Assembly: GCF_025252405.1 (NCBI RefSeq)
Contig: NZ_CP104307.1
Span: forward strand, 3,224,001-3,288,000
Direction: 5' to 3'
Source of the DNA: Flavobacterium sp. TR2
Lineage (GTDB): Bacteria; Bacteroidota; Bacteroidia; Flavobacteriales; Flavobacteriaceae
DNA: 64,000 nucleotides
Part shown: positions 1 through 9,472 of the stretch, piece after piece
Position numbering within the stretch: the first letter of the stretch is position 1
Layout: the number at the start of each line of letters is the position of its first letter
Translations under genes and position numbers: made by a program
Notes under the pieces: model-generated
What the model was told of the DNA's origin: nothing
Seen by the model: only the letters and a program-made list of their open reading frames with translations
Databases searched by the model: none

Positions 1-399
1 TTCTGTTTTTATTAATTCCTTTTCAGCAAATTTTCTTCCCCAATTGGCAATGTGAACGTCTTGATTAAAGAGTTTTCTAAGGTTTTCTGTTTTGAGTTCG
101 TACAATTCGCAATCTTCCAAAAGTTCGATGGTTTCATATCCGGGCTGATCTTCAACGTAACTTTTCATTGAGATTATGGTTTCGCCTTCTTTTCCAAACC
201 AAAAAGTGACTTCGTTATCGCGTTCTACATAGGCTCTAACCAATCCTTTTTTTATAAAATAGATATTCGATTCTACTTTGTTGGCCTTTAGCAAAATATG
301 TCCTTTAGCAAAAGCTATTTCTGTAACGTTGTTTTGCAAAGCAATTTTAGACTGCTCAGGAAGTTGGTGTATGCGATCAAGAATGTTGGAAATATCCAT
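1..399 (-). CDS. Crp/Fnr-family transcriptional regulator, N-terminal part (cut by the window edge)
   Basis: Reading leftwards from an ATG at 399 gives 133 residues and runs off the window at base 1, so the C-terminal helix-turn-helix is not visible. What can be seen is a cyclic-nucleotide-binding-type beta-roll effector domain: the start MDISNILDRIHQLPEQ, then KGHILLKANKVESNIYFI and NEVTFWFGKEGE, a pattern common in small Crp-like regulators of Flavobacteriaceae. These usually act as cytoplasmic dimers that bind DNA in response to an unknown ligand. It is the last gene on the left and is separated from the efflux operon by about 400 bases. The family is fairly sure; the ligand and targets are unknown. 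Confidence 0.8.
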   Translation of the reverse strand, partial: MDISNILDRIHQLPEQSKIALQNNVTEIAFAKGHILLKANKVESNIYFIKKGLVRAYVERDNEVTFWFGKEGETIISMKSYVEDQPGYETIELLEDCELYELKTENLRKLFNQDVHIANWGRKFAEKELIKTE

Positions 400-713
400 T
401 TTTTGTTTTTTGGAATAAAGATAATAGATGTTAAGTGTAACCGAAAAATTTCGATAAAAAACATTAGCTTTCCTGTTGAAGGGCATAAAATTAACGCAAA
501 GTCCGCAAAGACATTTTTATTCTGAGACTAATACCAATCAATATTTTAAGTTTGCAAAGCTTTGTGCAGACATAGCTTTACGAACTTTTTCATTGTAATG
601 ATTCCAAAAAAACTTTGCGCACTTTGCGTAAAATCTTTTGCGGACTTTGCGGTAAAATATATGGCTTTTATCTATGTGTTAAAAATAATTTAGTCCTATG
701 GGTCATGTTTTAA
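400..713. repeat. Intergenic stretch with GCAAAG-type repeats
   Basis: No gene is supported here. Bases 490-510 and 605-655 contain alternating direct and inverted copies of a short motif (aacgcaaag, ctttgcg), so the stretch can fold on itself. The same word family recurs at about 20.26-20.60 kb, 25.3-25.4 kb and as the large array at 46.88-47.69 kb, always between genes. I read it as a dispersed non-coding repeat. Confidence 0.5.
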
Positions 714-745
714 TAAAAAAATCCCATTTCAAATTGAAATGGGAT
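714..745 (-). terminator. Rho-independent terminator of the first RND operon
   Basis: A 12-bp perfect stem (721-732 with 734-745) has a one-base centre and is followed on the minus strand by a run of six T (714-720). It lies 60 bases after the stop of the outer-membrane efflux lipoprotein and would end the operon transcript. Confidence 0.75.
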
Positions 746-805
746 ATAAAACAGCCTCTGCGATGAGCTATTATAAACAGAAGCAATTTTTGACCAACAT
801 ATAAA

Positions 806-2290
806 CTAATTTATTCCTCCGCCTAAAGCTTTGTACAGCAATACTTGAGAGTTTGCGTTTCGAAGCTGGATATCAACAAAATCCAATTCGGCCTGCAATT
901 TATTTTTTTGTGCATTGATGATTTCGAGATAATTGGCGTAACCGCTCAAATACAAATCGTTTGAGACGTTTACCGCAATTTCGAGATGATCAATTTCGTT
1001 CAATTTATATTTTAAAACGTCTTCATAAGCTTCATTTCTATGCAGCAAAGCGCTTAACTCGTTGAAAGCTGTTGTGACAGCATTCTGATATTGAAGAAAC
1101 GAGATTTCCTGCCTTCTGTTGGAAACATAAAATTCCTGTTTGATCTGTCCTTTGTTGAAAACAGGAGCCGTCAATCCGCCCAATAACTGCCAAGCGAAAG
1201 AGCCTGCATCAAAAAGAGTGTTGAATGAAAACGAGTTGAAACCTGCATATCCGCCCAGATTCACCGTTGGGAAAAAGGCAGCTCGAGCCGATTTAGCATC
1301 TGCGTTGCTGGCAAGCAATTCGAAATAAGCTTCAGATACGTCTGGTCGTTTATGAATGATAGAATCTACGCTTATTTTTTGGTTTAAAACTTCTAAATGG
1401 CCCGCTAGAAAATCAGTGCTTCTGTCAATTTTTCCGCCATATTCGCCTAAAAGCGTCAATAAAGCTTTTTCGGTCTGATCGATGCTTAATTTCAGTTCTG
1501 AAGCTTCGGCATGAATGTTATTGTTTTGCGCATTAAACTGCTGTACAGCCAATTCTGTAGCCTTTCCGACCGATCTTTGTGCCGAAACGATATCTAGCGC
1601 TTTTTCCTGCGTTTTCAAGTTTTTGTCGTAAATAGCCGCTTGTTTGTCTAAAGCAACCAATTTGAAATACAGGTCGGCAATATCGCCCAAGAGACGCGTC
1701 TGCAAGAGGCGCATTCCTTGCTGAGAAGCAAAAAATCGCTGTTGGGCAGCTTTTTTACGATTGCTCAATTTTCCCCAGATGTCAGCTTCCCAAGAGACTT
1801 TCGCCCCCAGAAAAAAGTTAGGAGTAACATTTTCGTTGATTTTTTGTTTGTCTGTAATATTCTGAGAAAAGTTAGTGTCATAGTTACCAACACCCTCCAT
1901 TGTATATTTTCCGTAATGTGTTCCAGAAGCATCTGCTACAAAATCTAAAGAGGGAAGAAGTGCCAGTTTTGCCACTTTTAAGTGCGAATTGGCAATGAGG
2001 ATTCTTTCCTGCATGATTAAATAATCAGGATTTTTGGCAATGGCTTTCTTTAATAATTCCTCTAATTTTGGGTCTTTAAAAAAAGTTTCTGTTTTTAATG
2101 GAATAAAAGTTTCGGCAGCAGCTTCTTTTCTTTCCGTATCAAAATTCTCAGGAAGCTTTGCAGCGTCTAGTTTTGTACTGACTTTTGGCGCAGAACAAGC
2201 GGTCAAAAGTAAAATTCCGGTTATTACAACGGCACTTTTGGTTGTCCTTATTACATCAGTATTTTTATATTGATTTAATATTTCTTTCAT
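806..2290 (-). CDS. RND efflux outer-membrane lipoprotein (TolC/OprM/NodT type)
   Basis: This 494-residue protein is the outer-membrane channel of a tripartite drug-efflux pump. A signal sequence ends in the lipobox LTAC with Cys32, so it is lipid-anchored like OprM and CusC. The body shows the two outer-membrane-efflux repeats: long alanine-rich helices, the SWEADIWGKLSNRKKAAQQ segment about residues 167-185, and the second-half counterpart LSGYANYLEIINAQK near the end. The C-terminus YKALGGG is typical of the family. It is the third gene of the operon after the adaptor and pump, separated from the pump by 248 bases that hold a dispersed repeat, so it may depend on read-through. The family is certain; the substrate is unknown. 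Confidence 0.92.
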   Translation of the reverse strand: MKEILNQYKNTDVIRTTKSAVVITGILLLTACSAPKVSTKLDAAKLPENFDTERKEAAAETFIPLKTETFFKDPKLEELLKKAIAKNPDYLIMQERILIANSHLKVAKLALLPSLDFVADASGTHYGKYTMEGVGNYDTNFSQNITDKQKINENVTPNFFLGAKVSWEADIWGKLSNRKKAAQQRFFASQQGMRLLQTRLLGDIADLYFKLVALDKQAAIYDKNLKTQEKALDIVSAQRSVGKATELAVQQFNAQNNNIHAEASELKLSIDQTEKALLTLLGEYGGKIDRSTDFLAGHLEVLNQKISVDSIIHKRPDVSEAYFELLASNADAKSARAAFFPTVNLGGYAGFNSFSFNTLFDAGSFAWQLLGGLTAPVFNKGQIKQEFYVSNRRQEISFLQYQNAVTTAFNELSALLHRNEAYEDVLKYKLNEIDHLEIAVNVSNDLYLSGYANYLEIINAQKNKLQAELDFVDIQLRNANSQVLLYKALGGGIN

Positions 2291-2538
2291 TGTTTAATTT
2301 TATTTGTTCAATCTGTTTTTTAACACATAGAAACATAGGTTCTTTTCTTTAACAAAGGGAGTTGAAAGAAACTAGTTTCTAACACATAGACATATCTTTT
2401 ACTTCTCATACAGTATTCAAGATATTGCAAAGTTTCTGACTTTGAGTTTTGAGATTTACTGCTATGTGATTTAAAGAAAGTGAAACGCCTTTCTACGCCT
2501 TCCAAATCCTATGATTCTATGTGTTTAAAAATTATACA
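2291..2538. repeat. Dispersed CATAG-type hairpin repeat between pump and channel genes
   Basis: The spacer contains outward-facing copies of the words acacatag and ctatgtg, with a central aactagtttctaacacatag and a later aagtgaaacgcctt. Closely similar text recurs at 18.45-18.56 kb, and a shorter version at 33.89-33.95 kb. An open frame at 2320-2505 is made only of this repeat and is not accepted as a gene. Confidence 0.55.
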
Positions 2539-5500
2539 TTAAGATTTACTCATTCGTTTTTCCAATTTTGCAAACAGGATGTAAAGTCCAGGAATAATTA
2601 AAAGACCAAACACGGTTCCGATTAACATTCCTCCCGCAGCAGCTGTTCCGATAGAGCGGTTTCCAATTGCACCAGCTCCAGAAGCAATACACAACGGAAT
2701 TAATCCTGAAATAAAAGCAAATGAGGTCATAAGAATTGGTCGGAAACGAAGTCTTGCTCCTTCAATCGCTGCTTCGACAATATCACGTCCGAGTTTATTC
2801 TGTGCCATGGCAAATTCTACGATCAAGATGGCGTTTTTGGCGAGAAGACCAATCAGCATAACGAGCGCCACTTGGGCATAAATGTTATTGTCGAGTCCGA
2901 CCATTACAAGTGCCAGGTAAGAACCGAAAACTCCAACCGGAAGGCTTAACAATACTGGGAACGGAAGCAATAAACTTTCGTATTGAGCGGCAAGCAATAA
3001 GTATACAAAAAGTATACAAAGCGCAAAAATGTATATCGTTTGGTTACCAGACAAAATCTCTTCACGCGTCATACCCGACCATTCTACTTCAAAGCGGCTT
3101 GGCAGTTTTTCTGCGGCAATTCTTTCTACAGCGGCGATAGCATCTCCAGAACTGTATCCTTCTGCTGGTTCGCCGTTAATCATAGCCGACATATACATAT
3201 TGTAACGCGTTAAAACTTCTGGTCCGTAAACTCTTTCTAATTTAATGAATGTGGAGAACGGAACCATTTCTCCTGCTTCATTCTTCAAATACATATCCAG
3301 AATGCTTTCTGGGTTTTGACGAAATTGCGGACTTGCTTGTACCATTACTTTATACATTTGAGAAAAACGGATAAAATTGGTAGCATAAAAAGAACCCAGC
3401 ATAGTCTGTAAAGTACTCATGGCATTGTCTACTGAAATTCCTTTTTTGGCCGCCAGATCATAATCAATATGAATTAGATACTGCGGGAAAGTAGCATCAA
3501 AGCTCGAAAAAGAGTTCTGAATTTCTGGAGAAGCATTCAGTTCTTTGATGAATTCTTTGGTTACTTTATCGGTATTGGTAATGCTTCCTCCGGATTTATC
3601 CAGCAAACGAAGTTCGAAACCACTCGTATTTCCAAAACCCGGAACGGTTGGCGGTGCAAAGATTTCGATTTGAGCATCGGCAATGTTCTTAGTCTTTTCT
3701 GTGAGTTCGGCCATAAATTCGGTTACCGAAATATCACGTTCGCTCCAATCTTTTAAGTTGATCATCCCCATACCGTAAGAAGCTCCAGCGATTTCAGTTA
3801 CAATGCTATAACCCGCAAGTGTTGTTACGTTGTCTACACCTTTTATGCCTTGTGCAATTTTGGTTACTTCGTCCAAAGCTTTTTCGGTACGCTCTACGGT
3901 TGCTCCTTGCGGAGTTGTAACACTTACGTAAACCATTCCCTGATCTTCAGTTGGAATAAATCCTGAGGCTAAGAATTTTGTGGTTCCCCAAGTCAAAACG
4001 CAAAACAGCACTAATAAACCAACGGTTACAGTGTTGCGATCAGCAAATTTTACCAATACTTTGATGTATTTTGAAGTAATATTGTCAAACCAATGGTTGA
4101 ATCTGCTGAAGAATCTGTCCAATAATGATTTCTTCTCTTTGTTTGGATCGTGCGGTTTTAGCATAATGGCACAAAGGGCAGGGGTAAGCGTAAGGGCGTT
4201 AATACCCGAAATTACAATACTAATGGCCATTGTTAATGAGAATTGTCGGTAGAAAACCCCCACAGGACCGCTCAAGAAAGCAACCGGAATAAATACCGCA
4301 GCCATAACAATGGTAATTGCAATAACGGCACCTGTAATTTCTTTCATGGCACTGATTGTAGCGTCCATTGGCGACATATGTTCTTCGGAAATTTTTACGT
4401 GAACAGCTTCGACGACGACAATCGCGTTATCGACCACAATTCCGATAGAAAGCACTAATGCGAAAAGCGTCAATAGGTTGATCGAGAATCCCATCATCGA
4501 CATAAAGGTAAACGAACCGATAAGCGCGACTGGAACTGCTAAAACCGGAATCAAAGTCGATCTCCAATCTTGAAGGAAAAGGAAAACTACAAATGCCACC
4601 AAAATAAAGGCTTCGACCAACGTTCTCAATACTTCGTGAATCGAAGCATCAAGGAAACGCGAAACGTCATAAGCAATGTTGAATTCCATTCCAGGAGGAA
4701 AAGATGATACTTTCAGTTCTGCCATTTTTTCTTTTACGCTCGCAATAACTTCAGAAGCGTTCGAACCCGGACGCTGTTTTAGCATGATCGATGCAGAAGG
4801 TTTTCCGTCAGTTTTAGAAACCATTCCGTAACTCATGGCACCAAATTCGATTTTCGAAATGTCTTTCAATCTTAAAATCGTTCCGTCTGGATTGGCTCTT
4901 AACGGAATTTCTTCGTATTGCTTTGGCTCGAAGAATTTTCCTCCGTATTTAATCACGTATTGCAGCTGATTGTTCATTTGTCCTGAACCTTCACCAACTT
5001 TACCGGGCGCCGCAGAAATGTTTTGTTTTTGAAGCGAATTAATTACTTCATTTGCCGAAATATTGTACGAAAGCATCTTTTCTGGATCCAGCCAAACACG
5101 CATCGAATATTCTTTCTGCCCCATGATTTCGGCACGTCCGACACCATCAATACGTTTTAATTCTTGAAGAATATTAATATCGGTAAAGTTGAAGATAAAC
5201 TGCTCATCCTGAGTTTTGTCGGTACTTGTAATGTTCAAGTACATCAGCATACTGTTTACCTCTTTTTCGGTTGTAACTCCCGCACGAATTACCTCTTCTG
5301 GAAGTTCGTCAAGTATTGTCGTTACACGGTTTTGCACGTTTACGGCAGCCAGATCTGGATCGGTTCCTACTTCGAAGAAAACCTGAATTAAAGTTAAACC
5401 GTCGTTGGAAGTTACGGTTGACATATACGTCATTCCGGGAACTCCGTTTATGGCTCTTTCTAACGGAAGAGCAACGGCATTGGCCGAAACTTCTGCGTTT

Positions 5501-5655
5501 GCTCCTGTATATTTTGCTGTAACGGTTACAGACGGCGGTACAATGTCTGGGAATTGGGTAATGGGAAGCTGAAACAACGCCAGCAATCCCAGAAGGACTA
5601 TCATAACCGAGATGATTAAAGACAATATTTTCCTTCTGATAAATAACTCTATCAT
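2539..5655 (-). CDS. RND-family efflux pump, inner-membrane subunit (HAE1/AcrB type)
   Basis: The 1038-residue length matches AcrB/MexB-type pumps, which export amphiphilic compounds using the proton gradient. The first membrane helix starts at once (FIRRKILSLIISVMIVLLG), then come the porter domain and the usual second half. The helix-4 proton-relay site reads VVDNAIVVVE with Asp409 followed by Asn410, where AcrB and the second pump in this window have two aspartates; single-Asp versions are known in the superfamily. The C-terminal half repeats the fold (LLAAQYESLLLPFPVLLSLP, GLLAKNAILIVEFA). It sits between adaptor and channel genes in one operon, 50 bases after the adaptor. The substrate cannot be told from sequence. 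Confidence 0.95.
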   Translation of the reverse strand: MIELFIRRKILSLIISVMIVLLGLLALFQLPITQFPDIVPPSVTVTAKYTGANAEVSANAVALPLERAINGVPGMTYMSTVTSNDGLTLIQVFFEVGTDPDLAAVNVQNRVTTILDELPEEVIRAGVTTEKEVNSMLMYLNITSTDKTQDEQFIFNFTDINILQELKRIDGVGRAEIMGQKEYSMRVWLDPEKMLSYNISANEVINSLQKQNISAAPGKVGEGSGQMNNQLQYVIKYGGKFFEPKQYEEIPLRANPDGTILRLKDISKIEFGAMSYGMVSKTDGKPSASIMLKQRPGSNASEVIASVKEKMAELKVSSFPPGMEFNIAYDVSRFLDASIHEVLRTLVEAFILVAFVVFLFLQDWRSTLIPVLAVPVALIGSFTFMSMMGFSINLLTLFALVLSIGIVVDNAIVVVEAVHVKISEEHMSPMDATISAMKEITGAVIAITIVMAAVFIPVAFLSGPVGVFYRQFSLTMAISIVISGINALTLTPALCAIMLKPHDPNKEKKSLLDRFFSRFNHWFDNITSKYIKVLVKFADRNTVTVGLLVLFCVLTWGTTKFLASGFIPTEDQGMVYVSVTTPQGATVERTEKALDEVTKIAQGIKGVDNVTTLAGYSIVTEIAGASYGMGMINLKDWSERDISVTEFMAELTEKTKNIADAQIEIFAPPTVPGFGNTSGFELRLLDKSGGSITNTDKVTKEFIKELNASPEIQNSFSSFDATFPQYLIHIDYDLAAKKGISVDNAMSTLQTMLGSFYATNFIRFSQMYKVMVQASPQFRQNPESILDMYLKNEAGEMVPFSTFIKLERVYGPEVLTRYNMYMSAMINGEPAEGYSSGDAIAAVERIAAEKLPSRFEVEWSGMTREEILSGNQTIYIFALCILFVYLLLAAQYESLLLPFPVLLSLPVGVFGSYLALVMVGLDNNIYAQVALVMLIGLLAKNAILIVEFAMAQNKLGRDIVEAAIEGARLRFRPILMTSFAFISGLIPLCIASGAGAIGNRSIGTAAAGGMLIGTVFGLLIIPGLYILFAKLEKRMSKS

Positions 5656-5705
5656 TTTAAATGTTTTAGATAAATAATTAAATAACTGTTTTACAGGTCG
5701 ATAAC

Positions 5706-6797
5706 CTACATTTGTTTCATGTTGATTTTATCGCCGTCTCTTAATGATTGCGTACCTTCTTGTACAATCAGATCGTCGCTTTTTAGACCTTCATTTAAGA
5801 TGTACACATCATCTAGAGTGGTTTCGATCGTAACATTCGTCATTTTAACTACTCCATCTTTGTTCACGCGGAAAACATATTGCTTGTCTTGAATAGAAAA
5901 AACAGCTTTCTGCGGAATTAAAATTGCATTGGTTTTTGGCTCTGAAATAATCAGCTTGCCAGAAGTTCCGTGTTTGATAAACCCTTGCGGATTGTGAAAT
6001 TTTGCTTTGTATTGAATAGAACCTGTTTGTCTGTCGATTTCGCCATCAGCGGTTCTTAATTCTCCTTTTTGATCGTAAACTTGTCCGTTTGGCAATACCA
6101 ATTTAATATCGCCCTGCGTGTTGAAAGTTTTGTCTTTCATCATTTGGAAATAGGTGTTCTCAGGAATTGAGAAATAAGCATAAACATCATCCAGTTGAGA
6201 AACAGTGGTCAGTAACGAACCGTTTTCTACCAAGCTTCCTTCTTTGAACGGAATACGATCGATTGTTCCGTCAAAAGGTGCGCGGATCGTGGTGAAGCTG
6301 ATCTGCTGGTTGATAGCTTTTTTTTCTGCAGCTGCGTGCGCTACTTTCGCGGAAGCGGCTTCATATTTTGCTTTAGATAATTCTAATTCTTTGTCTGCAA
6401 TTACTTTTTTATTGAAAAGTGTTTGAGCTTGTTCCAATTCTACATTTGCAATTCTTAAATCTGCTCTTGAATTTTTGTAAACGGCTTCGGCTTTCAGTAG
6501 CTGAATCTGAAGCTCAACATCGCTTATTTTGAAAAGGATTTGTCCTTTTTTTACTTTTTGACCTTCGCTAACGTACACTTTGTCTAACAGACCGGGAATG
6601 CGAACGTGAATTTCTACATTGTTTTTAGCGTGCACATCGGCAACAAATTTGCTAGAAACTATGGTGTCTTTTAAAGTTACTTTATAAACAGGAACCGTTT
6701 TTATGTTGTTTGAATCTTTTTTTGCTTTATCGCCGCACGAGACTAAAACGAATAAAGCCAAGGTGCATAAAAGAAATTTATTTTTATAAATGCTCAT
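5706..6797 (-). CDS. RND efflux periplasmic adaptor lipoprotein (AcrA/MexE type)
   Basis: This membrane fusion protein links pump and outer-membrane channel. I take the ATG at 6797 (363 residues). A longer frame opens 45 bases upstream but would place charged residues before the signal peptide, and an ATG at 6800 is equally possible. From this start the signal peptide ends in LVSC with Cys21, a lipoprotein site. The order is typical: a first lipoyl half (VYVSEGQKVKKGQILFKI), an alpha-hairpin rich in Ala and Glu, the second lipoyl half (TTIRAPFDGTIDRIPFKEGS), then beta-barrel and membrane-proximal domains. It is the first of the three pump genes. Function is confident; the start is less so. 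Confidence 0.92.
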   Translation of the reverse strand: MSIYKNKFLLCTLALFVLVSCGDKAKKDSNNIKTVPVYKVTLKDTIVSSKFVADVHAKNNVEIHVRIPGLLDKVYVSEGQKVKKGQILFKISDVELQIQLLKAEAVYKNSRADLRIANVELEQAQTLFNKKVIADKELELSKAKYEAASAKVAHAAAEKKAINQQISFTTIRAPFDGTIDRIPFKEGSLVENGSLLTTVSQLDDVYAYFSIPENTYFQMMKDKTFNTQGDIKLVLPNGQVYDQKGELRTADGEIDRQTGSIQYKAKFHNPQGFIKHGTSGKLIISEPKTNAILIPQKAVFSIQDKQYVFRVNKDGVVKMTNVTIETTLDDVYILNEGLKSDDLIVQEGTQSLRDGDKINMKQM

Positions 6798-7015
6798 CAT
6801 TAGGTTTAAATTTTTGAATAAATAGATGTGCTCCCTTGACACTAAATATCGGGAGTATGTATTTGGATTTTGAAAATAATAAGGTGTACGGATGTTTTTA
6901 TTTGAAAAAGTACCGTTTTAGAGAAATGTTTTTATAGCAATAACAGCTCAATCACATATGCAAATGAGGTATTGTTCCAGAATACTAGAATATAAAAACG
7001 ACGAAATTTTGCAGC

Positions 7016-7375
7016 CTAGAAAAGTTGGTACAAATGAAGGTGAGGATGTCTCTCAATGTGGTATATTGAAGCTATACCATAGATTAAGCTTTCTTTATAA
7101 AGCTTGAAATTAACCAAATTGCTGAGATACGGAGCTTTGATCGTACTTTGTTCCAAAGTAGTCGCTCTGCATTTCATTTTCTTTTTAAGCTTATAATGAA
7201 CTTCTAGGTTTTTAGAAGAAGAAAAGTCAGAAGAAAAAATCTGGGTATCGTCTGCCGCAACAGTATCTAAAGCAATACAGTTGCTGAAATGATAAATCGG
7301 CTGATACGTTTCGGTGCCTCTGAAAAAGCAAAGCAGCGATAGTAGGACGATATATATGAACTTCATGGGTTTCAT
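7016..7375 (-). CDS. Small secreted protein of unknown function
   Basis: An open frame of 119 residues begins MKPMKFIYIVLLSLLCFFRG, a clear N-terminal hydrophobic segment with a basic n-region, so the product is probably exported; the second Met (7366) is an alternative start. The rest contains cysteines in FSNCIALD and KMKCRA and a His-rich tail (YHIERHPHLHLYQLF). I do not recognise the family. It lies about 220 bases upstream of the adaptor gene on the same strand, so it could be co-transcribed with the pump. The His-rich tail could bind metal, but that is a guess. Confidence 0.5.
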   Translation of the reverse strand: MKPMKFIYIVLLSLLCFFRGTETYQPIYHFSNCIALDTVAADDTQIFSSDFSSSKNLEVHYKLKKKMKCRATTLEQSTIKAPYLSNLVNFKLYKESLIYGIASIYHIERHPHLHLYQLF

Positions 7376-7630
7376 TCAGTGCAGCGGTAGTTATAATCTT
7401 GCTCCTTAAAAAGAGTATTTATTTTGTTTAACGTGCGCCAAATATAGTAATTTGAAAAATAAGGTTTCTTAAAATTATTCTAAAAACCATGAGATTTAAA
7501 AATTTGATAATAATTGAGGTTGGTTTTTAGGAGATTGAATATATTTATTTGAATAAAAGGAATTGTATGAATGCTTTAAGCTTATCTGAAAATGAAAAAG
7601 CTGATATTTCATCAGTAAATTTTGGAATCC
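7376..7630. other. AT-rich intergenic stretch, nothing recognised
   Basis: These bases lie between the small secreted protein and the first forward REP copy. I see no gene, hairpin or clear promoter in them. Confidence 0.4.
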
Positions 7631-7631
7631 A

Positions 7632-7767
7632 AATCAATAAATTTCTATACTTGTATTAATTTAAAGTCGGAGACTTTTTAGGAGTTTTTGTTTTTTAGAG
7701 AATTAGAAGTAGCGCAAAGTCGGAGACATTTGCGCAGCACTGGTAAGGAAGACTTAGGGGAGCTGGG
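7632..7767 (+). repeat. REP element, forward copy A
   Basis: The core palindrome is at 7712-7735 (arms GCGCAAA and TTTGCGC around a tcggagaca centre). It is preceded by the conserved stretch with aaagtcggagactttttagg at 7662-7681 and followed by a conserved tail ending ggggagctggg. The first 30 bases resemble the 3' end of the transposase gene at 8687-9286. Four further forward copies follow that gene. Confidence 0.8.
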
Positions 7768-7788
7768 AACGTTATAGAGCAACAGCTA

Positions 7789-8163
7789 ATGATAAATCAA
7801 GAATATTTTATGCAAAAAAAAGATAACAATATAATGAGTATCTATAAGTCTTTAGAGAATACATTAAAATTAATGATAGTTCCAAACTCTGTTAACATTA
7901 ATGAAAGAAATCATTTAATTGAATTTAATTTGGAAGAATTAGAAGGAGATTTTTATACTTTTATGAATCCTATTAATCTTAATAAACTGCATTCAGAAAA
8001 CTTGATTGACGGTGAAGTTAAATTTAAATTGGAACGGCTATTTGTTCTTTTGCAAGATATTGAGGATAAGGATTGGAATGTTGATTCTTTTTTGAATAGT
8101 CAAAAATGGTCTGTAATACAAGATCTGACTACAGAAGTAGCCCTGCTCCTCGAAGAGTTCTAA
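7789..8163 (+). CDS. Small acidic protein of unknown function inside the REP locus
   Basis: A 124-residue frame starting MINQEYFMQKKDNN; in-frame ATGs at 7810 and 7834 are also possible starts. The product is acidic and soluble-looking, with no signal peptide or membrane segment, and ends EVALLLEEF. I do not recognise a family. Its position is striking: forward REP copy A ends about 20 bases before its start, and inverted REP copies begin within about 90 bases of its stop. The unrelated gene at 9960 is arranged the same way. Its size and acidity resemble antitoxin or immunity proteins, but no toxin partner is visible, so this is only a possibility. Confidence 0.6.
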   Translation: MINQEYFMQKKDNNIMSIYKSLENTLKLMIVPNSVNINERNHLIEFNLEELEGDFYTFMNPINLNKLHSENLIDGEVKFKLERLFVLLQDIEDKDWNVDSFLNSQKWSVIQDLTTEVALLLEEF

Positions 8164-8249
8164 ATTTAAATAGACTGACCAGCTACGAATACTGATAAAG
8201 CTGTTTTTTTGGGGTGGGAGTGTTTACTACAGTAGCCCCCCAGCCCCCG

Positions 8250-8299
8250 CTCTGCAAAAAAATCTAAACTTAAATTAAAAGGCTGCGCAAATGTCTCCC
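8250..8299 (-). repeat. REP element, inverted copy U1 (truncated)
   Basis: Shares the flank tctgcaaa...taaattaaaa and the first arm of the core palindrome (ctgcgcaaatgtctccc), then breaks off directly into the next copy, as if cut by recombination. Confidence 0.6.
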
Positions 8300-8421
8300 G
8301 CTCTGCAAAGAGTTCTAAACTTAAATTAAAAAGCTGCGCAAATGTCTTTGACTTTGCGCAATTTTTTTTGTCTCAGAAATTATAAACCTGATAAAAATCT
8401 CCGACTTTTTGCGATTTCTCC
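8300..8421 (-). repeat. REP element, inverted copy U2
   Basis: The core palindrome is at 8336-8359, with the reverse complement of the forward-copy core plus the inverted agtcggaga flank at its right end. One base change in the core centre (tttga) distinguishes it from the other copies. Confidence 0.75.
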
Positions 8422-8516
8422 CGCTCTTTGAAGAGTGAATTCTAAACTTGAATTGAAAAAGTTGCGCAAATGTCTCTTAGACTTTGCGCATTTTTTTGTC
8501 TTATAAATTATGAACT
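8422..8516 (-). repeat. REP element, inverted copy U3
   Basis: The core is at 8464-8489 and is two bases longer than in other copies. The right flank is shortened. The left flank carries a small change (gaagagtgaattct). Confidence 0.7.
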
Positions 8517-8643
8517 CCGCTCTGCAAAGAGTTCTAAACTTAAATTGAAAAGCTGCGCAAATGTCTCCGACTTTGCGCAATTTTTTTTGCTCTTAGAAAC
8601 TTAAACCCGATAAAAGTCTCCGACTTTTTGCGATTTCTTCTTA
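8517..8643 (-). repeat. REP element, inverted copy U4
   Basis: The core is at 8555-8578, a full-length inverted copy ending 44 bases before the transposase start. Together with forward copy B after the gene it brackets the transposase with REP copies of opposite orientation. Confidence 0.8.
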
Positions 8644-8686
8644 AAGATACAATAAGTAAGAAAAATCATTATTTTTGAATAAAAAA

Positions 8687-9286
8687 ATGAAAGAAGGATA
8701 TGTTATTCGAGATCAGAAATTGCCGCATTTTATTACGCCTACAGTTGTAGACTGGATTGATGTTTTTACGCGTCAATGTTATCGCGATATAGTTATAGAG
8801 TCTCTAGATTATTGCATTAAAAACAAAGGAATGATTTTATACGGTTACGTGATTATGAGTAATCATATTCATTTAATAATACAATCTGAAGATGGAAAAC
8901 TGTCAGATTTGATAAGAGATTTTAAAAAGTTTGTTGCAAAAAATATTTTAGAAAAAATTCAAAATAGTCCTGAAAGCAGGAAAGAATGGATGCTGCAACG
9001 TTTTGAACTTGCAGCTGAAGGCCATCAGAGAAATAAAAGATACCAGTTTTGGCAGTACGGAAACCATGCTGAAGAAATTTATTCTTTAGAATTTATGTGG
9101 TCAAAGTTGCATTATGTACATTTGAATCCTGTGAGAGCCGGACTAGTGGCAAAAGCTTTAGATTATATTTATTCGAGTGCAAGTAACTATGTAAGCAATT
9201 CAGGCTTATTGGAAATTGAGAAAGCTGATAATCCAATAGTAAATGTGTTGGATCCGAAGTCTATAAATTTTTATAATTTGTACTAG
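8687..9286 (+). CDS. REP-associated tyrosine transposase (RAYT, IS200/Y1-like)
   Basis: A 199-residue Y1 single-strand transposase of the TnpA_REP type. The HUH metal motif is NHIH (His60, His62) in YGYVIMSNHIHLII, and the nucleophile is probably Tyr143 in LHYVHLNPVRAGLV, the RAYT signature. I prefer the ATG at 8687 to a TTG 12 bases earlier. RAYTs bind, nick and rejoin REP hairpins and are thought to spread them through a genome. Here the gene is surrounded by at least ten copies of one palindromic repeat, inverted on the left and forward on the right. The last 30-80 bases of the gene are themselves repeated three times downstream. Identification is confident; current activity is unproven. 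Confidence 0.93.
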   Translation: MKEGYVIRDQKLPHFITPTVVDWIDVFTRQCYRDIVIESLDYCIKNKGMILYGYVIMSNHIHLIIQSEDGKLSDLIRDFKKFVAKNILEKIQNSPESRKEWMLQRFELAAEGHQRNKRYQFWQYGNHAEEIYSLEFMWSKLHYVHLNPVRAGLVAKALDYIYSSASNYVSNSGLLEIEKADNPIVNVLDPKSINFYNLY

Positions 9287-9392
9287 TTTAAAGTCAGAGA
9301 CTTTTTAGGTTTTTGTTTTTTAGAGAATTAGAAGTGGCGCAAAGTCGGAGACATTTGCGCAGCACTGGTGAGGAAGACTTCGGGGAGCTGGG
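9287..9392 (+). repeat. REP element, forward copy B, adjoining the transposase stop
   Basis: The core palindrome is at 9337-9360. It begins immediately after the TAG of the transposase gene and ends at ggggagctggg (9392). This is probably the parental arrangement from which copies C-E were made. Confidence 0.8.
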
Positions 9393-9472
9393 AACAATAA
9401 TTTCAAATAAGGTTCCTTTAATTTTGAATAATAATTAAAGTAATTTGAAATTTAGATTTAACGATTAGTATC

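Noticed and set aside
2320..2505. A 61-codon minus-strand frame between the pump and channel genes
   Set aside because: It consists wholly of the dispersed CATAG repeat and has no counterpart at the other repeat copies.
8380..8580. A minus-strand frame across the inverted REP copies (and a similar one at 10272-10562)
   Set aside because: The translation is made of REP sequence and differs in frame between copies.
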